Below are positions 7,085 to 13,245 of a stretch of 13,245 bases of DNA, piece by piece. The notes under the pieces were generated by a model. It was not told the origin of the DNA. It was given only the letters and a program-made list of their open reading frames with translations, and did no database searches. Positions within the stretch are counted from its first letter, which is position 1. Each line of letters starts with the position of its first letter. The stretch comes from JAAZBV01 sp964460435 (GTDB lineage: Bacteria > Desulfobacterota > DSM-4660 > Desulfatiglandales > HGW-15), in NCBI GenBank assembly GCA_964460435.1, contig CAYWRH010000125.1, forward strand, positions 1 to 13,245. The letters run 5' to 3'. Made by a program: the position numbers and the translations under genes.

Positions 7085-7600
7085 ATGAAAAGAGGCATAC
7101 TATTATCAATCTGTTTTCTTGCGCTCATTGCAGCCAATCTTTTTCCCGCTTTTGCAGCAGAAGTAAAGATAGGTGTAATAGATACCCAGAAGATTTTGTC
7201 ACAGTCAGCAAAAATAACCAAAGCGCGCGCTGATTTTACAAAGGAGTTTGAGGCCAAAAGGCAGGAACTCATAAAAAGGCAGAGCGCTGCCCAGGAGCTG
7301 GATAATGAGCTTGCAACCAAGGGTAGCACAATGACCGAACAGGTCAGGCGAGACAAGGCAGAGACCTTAAGAAAGGAGTTGAGAGACCTTCCCCGCATGA
7401 AGGAAGAGATTGAGGCGGAAATACAGGCCAGGGATACAGAGCTGGGGCGCAAATTTTTAATGGCCATAAGGGATGCAGCCCAGGAGTATCTGAACAAGGA
7501 GAAGCTTTCAATAATAGTTGAAAAGAGTTCAATAGTGGCATCGGATAAAGCTATTGATGTAACTGATCAGATAATCAAGCTCTACGATTCAAAGCCCTGA
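7085..7600 (+). CDS. Periplasmic chaperone, Skp/OmpH family
   Basis: A 171-residue exported protein. The signal peptide at 1-25 ends in PAFA before AEVK. The mature start, VKIGVIDTQKILSQSAK, is the typical Skp/OmpH opening strand and helix. Residues 45-130 are a charged coiled coil rich in Lys, Glu, Gln and Ala, matching the tentacle arms that hold unfolded outer-membrane proteins. The C-terminus (KLSIIVEKSSIVASDKAIDVTDQIIKLYD) returns to the body domain. AAAGGAAG precedes the ATG. Skp is usually found between bamA and lpxD; here it follows a TPR/barrel gene and neither partner is in the window, which suggests a paralog serving this locus. Confident of the family; a dedicated role is inferred. 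Confidence 0.9.
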   Translation: MKRGILLSICFLALIAANLFPAFAAEVKIGVIDTQKILSQSAKITKARADFTKEFEAKRQELIKRQSAAQELDNELATKGSTMTEQVRRDKAETLRKELRDLPRMKEEIEAEIQARDTELGRKFLMAIRDAAQEYLNKEKLSIIVEKSSIVASDKAIDVTDQIIKLYDSKP

Positions 7601-7623
7601 TGTAACTGTTAACGCTATTAGCC

Positions 7624-7644
7624 GCCCCGGGGTTTTCCCGGGGC
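7624..7644 (+). terminator. G+C-rich hairpin after the Skp-like gene
   Basis: GCCCCGGG (7624-7631) and CCCGGGGC (7637-7644) form a perfect 8-bp all-G/C stem with a GTTTT loop. It begins 24 bases after the stop codon. A T-run (ATTTT, 7651-7655) follows only after a 6-base gap, so it is a suboptimal intrinsic terminator but the best candidate for the end of the barrel-chaperone transcript. Confidence 0.65.
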
Positions 7645-7717
7645 CAGCAGATTTTATAAAACCTGATGACTCTATGATTTTCAATGCAATGGCCTTTTTT
7701 CTTCCATACCAACTGAG

Positions 7718-9127
7718 TTGAGAAATAATTTGAAAATTAAGATAAAAGCAATAAAATACCTGGTAACAGCAGTATATTCATTGATTGTATTGCTCTCATT
7801 TTCCATTAAGTGCATGGCGGAGAATAATGCATCGGCTGTTCAGAAGATAGCCGGGTATATTGTGGAATATAATAGAGAACAGAGCAGGCTTTCAGACAGC
7901 AATGATACCTACAGGGGGCAAGAGGGAATACTTTTCATAAAACCTGAGGAGGCCTTGAAGCTGGGGCTTAAAGCCTATACGGATCAGGATTACAATGATG
8001 CGGTTTCCCTGTTTAAAAAGGCATCTGATGCCCTTGAGGCTGCGGAAAAGGCCCTTTCTTACAGGGGCAAAATGGAGCCTGAGCATGCTGTAATACAAAA
8101 AATTGTCTCAAATATACTCCTCTATAAGGAAAATACCTTTCTTGCAAAGGAAAAGCTTGTTAATTACCGCAAAAATTTAAATAAAGAGCAGGATGAGAGG
8201 TTTAACCCCGAGACCTGCAACAGGCTAATTATTACTATTCTGAATGAATGCATGAATGAAACCCGTAATAACCTGAGGGATACACTTGCCTGTTTTTATA
8301 ACAGGTGCCATAGCATAAGGCACGGGAGATTTTTTCTCTCCTCTGAAAATACCCGGTTTGTCAATAGTGTCTTTAGCAGATTTATAGCCAGTGCATCTTT
8401 CGAGGAAACCGGCCCCTTTGATATGGACAAAAACAGCAGGAACGGAAATGGTTCAGATTATGGGGATTGGAAAAAGGTTGTAAATGAAGAGTTGCCAGAG
8501 GTGGTTGCCTTTATTGAATCTGCCATAGAAAAGGGCAACAGCATATACAGGACAGACCCCCTGCTCTTCCTTGCGCTCATGAAAAAGGAGTCATCATTCA
8601 GACCCAGGGCTGTTTCTTATGTCGGGGCTGCAGGCCTGACCCAGCTCATGCCGCAGACTGCGCTGGATTTAGGGCTTAAAGATATATATCTGCCTGAATA
8701 TTTTAAAAAGGCAGGCGAGTTATCTCAAACCGAACGGGAAATGAGGGCAAAGGCCAGGGAGAGGCTTTTAAGCATCTCAAAAAGGGATGATACCCAGATG
8801 GCAAAAGAGGCAAGAGAGCATATGCATAAATCCATAATTGCAGGCGAAAACCGGAAAGAGCTGCTTAAAAGATATAAAAAGGAGCTTGCTGACGGGAGAA
8901 ACGATGACCGGTTTGATACAAAAAAGGCCATTGAGGCGGGGTATATCTACTTCACAAGGTTAATGAAGAGCTATGATGGAGATATCAGCCTTGCCCTTAC
9001 CTCCTACAATGCAGGCCAGCACAGGGTAAAGGAATTTAATGGCATCCCCCCTTATAGTGAAACCATAGGTTTCAGGAATCTGATCCTCCAGTATTACAGC
9101 GAGTATCTTGAAGAACTAAAAGACTGA
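7718..9127 (+). CDS. Exported SLT-fold lytic transglycosylase with catalytic-domain insertion
   Basis: A protein of about 469 residues predicted to cleave peptidoglycan between MurNAc and GlcNAc in the periplasm. A hydrophobic segment at 13-34 is a signal peptide or anchor; Cys32 lacks a lipobox. A TPR-like helix pair lies at about 77-115, then a region with four cysteines (167, 178, 192, 197). The SLT domain starts near 275: MKKESSF carries catalytic Glu291, GLTQLMP (306-312) and SYNAG (429-433) are the family motifs, and GIPPYSETIGF closes the domain. About 75 charged, helical residues (322-400) separate GLTQLMP from the AIEAGYIYF helix, which normally follows closely. The start is uncertain: TTG at 7718 has no ribosome site; TTG at 7730, preceded by GAG at 7 bases, is an alternative. 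Confidence 0.88.
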   Translation: MRNNLKIKIKAIKYLVTAVYSLIVLLSFSIKCMAENNASAVQKIAGYIVEYNREQSRLSDSNDTYRGQEGILFIKPEEALKLGLKAYTDQDYNDAVSLFKKASDALEAAEKALSYRGKMEPEHAVIQKIVSNILLYKENTFLAKEKLVNYRKNLNKEQDERFNPETCNRLIITILNECMNETRNNLRDTLACFYNRCHSIRHGRFFLSSENTRFVNSVFSRFIASASFEETGPFDMDKNSRNGNGSDYGDWKKVVNEELPEVVAFIESAIEKGNSIYRTDPLLFLALMKKESSFRPRAVSYVGAAGLTQLMPQTALDLGLKDIYLPEYFKKAGELSQTEREMRAKARERLLSISKRDDTQMAKEAREHMHKSIIAGENRKELLKRYKKELADGRNDDRFDTKKAIEAGYIYFTRLMKSYDGDISLALTSYNAGQHRVKEFNGIPPYSETIGFRNLILQYYSEYLEELKD

Positions 9128-9185
9128 TATCAAAAGAGATTCACATCTTGTAGACCATCACCTATGTGGCATAAATATTAAAGTC

Positions 9186-9226
9186 TTTTTCCCCTCCTGT
9201 CGATTTGAACCGGAGGAGGGGAGAGG
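9186..9226 (+). terminator. Hairpin downstream of the transglycosylase gene
   Basis: CCCCTCCT (9191-9198) and AGGAGGGG (9214-9221) form an 8-bp stem around a 15-nt loop; T9186-T9190 with A9222-G9226 extend it through A-T and G-T pairs. It lies about 60 bases after the stop. No U-run follows immediately, so it may be a weak terminator, or a leader hairpin of the next gene. Confidence 0.4.
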
Positions 9227-9255
9227 CTCATTTCCCCTCATAATTATCTGAATAA

Positions 9256-9273
9256 CCGCAAAATATTCTGCGG
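9256..9273. promoter_or_regulatory. 18-bp near-palindrome upstream of the FecR-domain gene
   Basis: CCGCAAAAT followed directly by ATTCTGCGG is an 18-bp palindrome with one mismatched pair. It lies about 37 bases before the ATG at 9310. The size and symmetry suggest a dimeric repressor or activator site. No convincing -35/-10 pair was found around it. Confidence 0.35.
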
Positions 9274-9309
9274 GGACTAATTCTACATCTCTTAAAAGCG
9301 GGGGTGAAA

Positions 9310-12300
9310 ATGGGCAAGATAATAACCGGGGTTTTTATCATTATGCTGGCCGCTCTGGCCTCACAGGCTGTTTATGGTGAGCCAGTCGGAAAATTTATAA
9401 AGGTGGAGGGCCGCGTTGATATAACAAGGCCCGAAAGCCCGGCAATAGAGGTTAAGGCGGGGGCTTTAGTTTTTGAAAAGGACATAGTAAGGTCAAAGAG
9501 CAATTCAAAGGCAGAGATCCTCTTTACAGATGGAAACATCCTCAGACTTGCACAGAATACAAGGGTAGAGATATCAGAATATATTAATGACTCAGGCAGG
9601 CGGAGCACAGTGCTGAACCTGTTCAGGGGAAAGATCCAGAACAAGGTGAAAAAACTCCTTGGCAGCGCATTTGGCAATGATGGAAACCGGTATGAGGTGC
9701 ACACCCCTACAGCGGTCTGCGGCGTGAGGGGCACTGATTTTTTTATGTACTACCAGAAGGGTGAAAGCTGCGCCACATTCAAGGAAGGTTTTGGGTATGG
9801 GTACAATAAAAACGCACCTGATAATATGATTATGGTTGAGGCGGGCGAATCCATGATAATCCCCAGCGCAGATGCCCCCCCTGTTCTCAAGAGCGCTTCG
9901 GATGAAGAGATAGAGCGGCTTGAAGGGGAGACAACCCCTGCTGAAGAGGAGAATGATGATGAGGCAGATGACAGGGGAGATGAATCTGCCGGTGATGGTG
10001 CAGGCAAAGCAGCAGAGAATAAGGCAGATGCAGATGATAAAGGTTCAAATGCCAGAGGTGATACCGGGTCTGCTGGCGGTTCTTCCCCTGAAAAGAACTT
10101 GATGGCCGATCTTGTGATGGTGACAGCTCTCCCCATAATGCCATATCCGCAAACAGACACCTTAACCCCTGAATCTTCTCCTCAAATTACGCCTGTGCAA
10201 CCGGTTGAACCGCCCTATATACCGCCGGTGGAGCCATCTCAGGTAAAGCCGCCACCCGTGGAGCCGCCGGTTGAACCGCCACCAGTCGAGCCGCCATCAT
10301 CCTCATCCCTGATGGCCTTTAACGGCAATCTGCTGGGTCTTGTTCAAGGCACCCACTATGAAGGGGAGTATATACTTCCCTATTCGCAAGACCCCCACAA
10401 GTATAAAAATATACAAAGTGAGGCGCAGGCCAGATATGAATATCAATATTTTCTAAAGGAGGATGGCATAACCTATTTAAGGGGGATGGGTGAAACCGAG
10501 ATAATGGATTCAGATACATCAACCTTCTATAATTATGCGCCTGGAGGCATACTTTATATTGAAACAGGCGGTAAGGATGACCTTGCGCCCGATGTAACTG
10601 AAGGCACATGGAGCGGATCGCTTGCATTTCTGGCAAATCCGCCATCCACCGGTTATTATCAGCGGTTCCAGACAAACTATGCGACAACCATTATAACGGA
10701 TACAGGAAGCTTTACCGGCGATATTTCGGGCATGGCAGCGGATTTCTGGGGCGCAACAGAGGCAGAGCCATTTTCTGTAACCCTTAGAGGCCAGTACACC
10801 TCATCAGAACCTTTCTACATTTTCAGTGCCCCCCTTTCAGGCACATTTAAGGACGGAGGCGCCTATTCAGGCTACCTTGGAGGAAACGCAGCTGATGCAA
10901 ACGGTCTCATTTATGCCCTATACCTGAGCCCTGACGGCACAGACCGGGGTATCATTTCCGGCAAATTCAGCGGTTCATCTGGTGTAACAGGGGCATGGAG
11001 CGCAAATGGAACAATCTATGCTGCACCGATCACCACAGGAGGGAGCTTTACAGTGGATGAGTTTAACTCAGCTATAGGCCATGGCTTTATTGAGGTGGAA
11101 AGGCTCACAGGCACCTTTTCAGGGGGATCTGAAACTGGCATCAAGGCACATGGATTTGGTGACACCTCATATATAAGGGGAGAAAAGTGGGGTATCCTGA
11201 ACCTGTCATTTGGCTATGCAGGATATGATGAAAGGCTGGTATCAGGGTCATGGTCTGGGAAAATAGGCGGATACGGGCTCTTTGGGGAGTATCTGGATGA
11301 TTCAGGCCAATGGCGCAATGACGGCGGCATGTGGGCTGCAAATATTACAGAGGGCGCATGGCTTACAGATGGGATATCGGGTGAAATTGCCGGTAAATAT
11401 TTAACCATGACCAGCACAGGCACAATAGAGAGCCATCTGATCGGCCCTGGTGGCAAAGAGGGCAACTGGGCAGGTATCTCTGCGGGCATATGGAAAAGCT
11501 CCTCTGATCTTGAGTTCAGCAGCAGTTTTGGGGGTGGTTTATACCTGTTGAGGGGGGAAACAGGAGGCAACTATTCCATGATAAGCAGCCCGAGCATGTA
11601 TAATTACAACTATGACCTGTTTAGCCATCAGGGAGGCTATACCTTTTATAATGCAGGCGCAGGTACAGATACATATTATCAGGTAAATGCAAGGTCATTT
11701 GACGGCACATATGCCAATTTTTACAGCCAGAAATGGGTGTATGACCATTCAACAGGCAATTTCATCTCATATGAATCAACCGGCCCCTTTACCATGTTTG
11801 ACCTTGCCTCTCTTGCTGTGCCGCCAGATACATACAACTGGGGTTACAGCTCTTCATGGCAGGGCTTTAATATGTATAATACAGGCTGGCTCGACGGGAT
11901 AATGGGCGGTCTTGAAAACCTGTGGGGCGCCACATATACAGATAAAGCGGGAATAACCTTCATGGGCACCTATGATGCGCCATTTTTTGTAACCAAATCA
12001 AAGCCTTTGATATTTGCAAACCGTTTAGATAGCTGCAACCCATATAATGGCACAGGCACAACCCCTGATGGCGGCGCCTATGCAGGGTTTATAAGCGGTG
12101 TATTTGCTCCTTCCACAGTGGGGAACATATATGCAGTCTATATAAGCCCGGCAAACAGGGCGGGTATACTCATTGGCGGTTACACCGGCAGCGCAGACAG
12201 GGTGTCAGGCATATGGGATGCAGCAGGGGGAATATATCCTGTGCAGATAGAGGCTGCCTCCTCAACCCCCGGTGCACTTCTGGAAGATCTGAAGGATAAG

Positions 12301-13215
12301 AGCAGCTATTTCTGGGGTCGTTATGACTATGGTTCATATCTATACCCTGGTGAAGGGTACTTTTTAGACTCAATGGGTTACTCATCCGGATATTTATATG
12401 CCGGCGGGGGCAATCATGCGATACGAAATATCAATGGAGAGCCCTGGGGTGTATGGCAGGCGCTGCTGGGCGGCATCTACAGCGGGACACCTAAAAGCAG
12501 GTGGACAATCATCTATCACAGCGATATTTACATTGAGGGGCTGGGTAATACCACAGGCATGATTGCCAAATATATGGTTGATGGCACATGGTCAGGTGAC
12601 AGGATTGAAGGGGATATGGCTGGCGCATGGGTTGACCTGAATGATGTTATTCCTGTTGTGGCGGTCTCTTCAGGCAAGATAGCAGGCACATATGACCCGA
12701 CAGATTCAGAAAATCTCAAATGGCAGTCAGCCTCTGCCGGGGCATGGGTAAAGGCAGGCGAATATGTTGCGATGGCAGCAACAGAGTCTGGCCGTGCCAC
12801 ACTTTCATCACTTAATATGCCTGCTGTGGAGATCGGAAGGACAACCCTTACAGGCACAGGCAGCAATGTTGCTGTCACAATGAATGATGTAATCTTCTTT
12901 GCCCCATCCACAGGTGCTGCGCCTGAGCTATGGGCCACAGGAAACATAACAGGGACATTTACAGGCAATCCCCTTGGTGAGAATGTCCTGCTCACAAACG
13001 GTAACCTGAATGCAGATTTTAATATCAAGAACTGGGATACCATGAATAACACATGGGGAGCTGATATCTATAATGGCAGCGGCACCCTGATGAGGTCAGA
13101 CACCAACGCCGCTGAACAGATAGTGTTCAGCGGCGTGGCTGGGGGCAGCCACACCGGAGGCGCATCTGGCAGCTTTTCCGGTGAGGGGGCAGGATATGTA
13201 ACTGTAAAACCTTAA
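9310..13215 (+). CDS. Giant exported FecR-domain protein with duplicated beta-repeat region
   Basis: About 1301 residues from ATG 9310, which GGGGG precedes by 5 bases; a GTG at 9304 would add two. A signal peptide (about 1-23, cleavage near AVYG) lacks a lipobox cysteine. A FecR domain spans about 43-148, ending in the diagnostic TPTAVCGVRGTDFF. Cys137 and Cys154 could form a disulfide. An acidic Asp/Glu linker (198-257) and a VEPP-rich linker (295-333) follow. Residues 335-1160 are Gly, Ser, Thr and aromatic-rich beta sequence holding two copies of a large module with GTWSG/GSWSG turns. The last 120 residues are barrel-like, ending in GSFSGEGAG. Family knowledge: FecR domains act in the periplasm as sensors or binding modules. 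No nearby sigma factor or TonB receptor supports FecI/FecR signalling, so I infer a surface or secreted protein, perhaps cargo of the Slam-like barrel. Confidence 0.8.
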   Translation: MGKIITGVFIIMLAALASQAVYGEPVGKFIKVEGRVDITRPESPAIEVKAGALVFEKDIVRSKSNSKAEILFTDGNILRLAQNTRVEISEYINDSGRRSTVLNLFRGKIQNKVKKLLGSAFGNDGNRYEVHTPTAVCGVRGTDFFMYYQKGESCATFKEGFGYGYNKNAPDNMIMVEAGESMIIPSADAPPVLKSASDEEIERLEGETTPAEEENDDEADDRGDESAGDGAGKAAENKADADDKGSNARGDTGSAGGSSPEKNLMADLVMVTALPIMPYPQTDTLTPESSPQITPVQPVEPPYIPPVEPSQVKPPPVEPPVEPPPVEPPSSSSLMAFNGNLLGLVQGTHYEGEYILPYSQDPHKYKNIQSEAQARYEYQYFLKEDGITYLRGMGETEIMDSDTSTFYNYAPGGILYIETGGKDDLAPDVTEGTWSGSLAFLANPPSTGYYQRFQTNYATTIITDTGSFTGDISGMAADFWGATEAEPFSVTLRGQYTSSEPFYIFSAPLSGTFKDGGAYSGYLGGNAADANGLIYALYLSPDGTDRGIISGKFSGSSGVTGAWSANGTIYAAPITTGGSFTVDEFNSAIGHGFIEVERLTGTFSGGSETGIKAHGFGDTSYIRGEKWGILNLSFGYAGYDERLVSGSWSGKIGGYGLFGEYLDDSGQWRNDGGMWAANITEGAWLTDGISGEIAGKYLTMTSTGTIESHLIGPGGKEGNWAGISAGIWKSSSDLEFSSSFGGGLYLLRGETGGNYSMISSPSMYNYNYDLFSHQGGYTFYNAGAGTDTYYQVNARSFDGTYANFYSQKWVYDHSTGNFISYESTGPFTMFDLASLAVPPDTYNWGYSSSWQGFNMYNTGWLDGIMGGLENLWGATYTDKAGITFMGTYDAPFFVTKSKPLIFANRLDSCNPYNGTGTTPDGGAYAGFISGVFAPSTVGNIYAVYISPANRAGILIGGYTGSADRVSGIWDAAGGIYPVQIEAASSTPGALLEDLKDKSSYFWGRYDYGSYLYPGEGYFLDSMGYSSGYLYAGGGNHAIRNINGEPWGVWQALLGGIYSGTPKSRWTIIYHSDIYIEGLGNTTGMIAKYMVDGTWSGDRIEGDMAGAWVDLNDVIPVVAVSSGKIAGTYDPTDSENLKWQSASAGAWVKAGEYVAMAATESGRATLSSLNMPAVEIGRTTLTGTGSNVAVTMNDVIFFAPSTGAAPELWATGNITGTFTGNPLGENVLLTNGNLNADFNIKNWDTMNNTWGADIYNGSGTLMRSDTNAAEQIVFSGVAGGSHTGGASGSFSGEGAGYVTVKP
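10192..10297 (+). repeat. Degenerate VEPP-coding repeat
   Basis: Inside the FecR-domain gene a run of short degenerate repeats encodes Pro-Val-Glu-Pro-Pro units; CCGGTTGAACCGCC appears at about 10200 and again at about 10268. It codes for a stiff proline-rich linker between the acidic segment and the beta region, comparable to the periplasm-spanning linkers of other envelope proteins. Such tracts change length by slippage. Confidence 0.65.
10730..12770 (+). repeat. Two divergent copies of a 300-residue protein module
   Basis: Within the FecR-domain gene the translated segment from about 10730 to 11500 reappears from about 11905 to 12755. Paired landmarks, numbered from ATG 9310: WGAT at 480 and 872; GGAYxG then IYAxYxSP shortly after each; GExWG at 627 and 1046; GxWSG at 648 and 1094; SAGxW at 728 and 1146. 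Offsets vary from 392 to 446 residues, so the copies have gained and lost loops. The repeat is visible in protein but not obvious in DNA, indicating an old duplication. Confidence 0.65.
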
Positions 13216-13243
13216 CCTGCAAATATTTCAGCCGGGGCAGGTT
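13214..13243 (+). terminator. Hairpin at the stop codon of the FecR-domain gene
   Basis: AACCTGC (13214-13220) and GCAGGTT (13237-13243) are a perfect 7-bp inverted repeat around a 16-nt loop, overlapping the stop codon. The window ends two bases later, so a following U-run cannot be seen. It may be a terminator or part of a larger palindromic element. Confidence 0.4.
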
Positions 13244-13245
13244 CA

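Noticed and set aside
9191..9300. Promoter at TTGAAC 9205 for the FecR-domain gene
   Set aside because: The -35 candidate lies in a hairpin loop and the hexamer 17 bases on (TCATTT) is a poor -10 box.
9310..9780. Classical FecI/FecR/FecA iron-signalling locus
   Set aside because: No ECF sigma factor or TonB-dependent receptor is nearby, and the protein has a cleavable-type signal peptide and a huge beta region instead of an inner-membrane anti-sigma architecture.
12528..13052. A 174-codon open frame on the minus strand inside the FecR-domain gene
   Set aside because: Low-complexity Ser/Pro/Val translation opposite Gly/Ala/Thr codons; no start signal, and the sense frame is a coherent exported protein.

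Overview
The window looks like part of a Gram-negative chromosome of moderate G+C. An outer-membrane barrel protein, a Skp-type periplasmic chaperone, a lytic transglycosylase and ClpB all point to a diderm cell. The gene style (FecR-domain giants, Zn-ribbon NUDIX, frequent TTG/GTG starts, short G+C-rich palindromes between genes) fits a deltaproteobacterium (Desulfobacterota), but no phylogenetic marker settles this.

Positions 1-5217 are mostly housekeeping. A tRNA-Lys(UUU) with a strong sigma70-type promoter lies at the left edge on the minus strand. It is followed by a minus-strand pair, a Zn-ribbon NUDIX hydrolase gene leading into hisD; hisD starts at TTG and appears translationally coupled to the NUDIX gene. 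Divergent from this pair is an HU/IHF-family gene with an unusual basic loop insertion. It converges on a full-length clpB on the minus strand across a long imperfect hairpin. The intergenic sequences after hisD and clpB share a related G+C-rich repeat.

Positions 5218-13245 are four consecutive plus-strand genes, all for exported envelope proteins. (1) A signal peptide, TPR and C-terminal beta-barrel protein with the size and architecture of a Slam-type outer-membrane translocon, behind a near-consensus promoter. (2) A Skp/OmpH-type chaperone, followed by a G+C-rich hairpin. (3) An SLT-fold lytic transglycosylase with a long N-terminal region and a charged insertion inside the catalytic domain. 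(4) A protein of about 1300 residues with signal peptide, FecR domain, acidic linker, Pro-Val-Glu linker, a large internally duplicated Gly/aromatic-rich beta region and a barrel-like C-terminus.

My main hypothesis is that genes 1-4 form a secretion or surface-display locus related to type XI (Slam) secretion: the barrel protein as translocon, the Skp-like protein as periplasmic holdase, the transglycosylase opening the wall, and the FecR/beta-repeat protein as cargo. This rests on domain architecture and gene order read by eye; no homology search or structure prediction was done. No gap between genes exceeds 300 bases. I saw no IS element, CRISPR array or phage gene.
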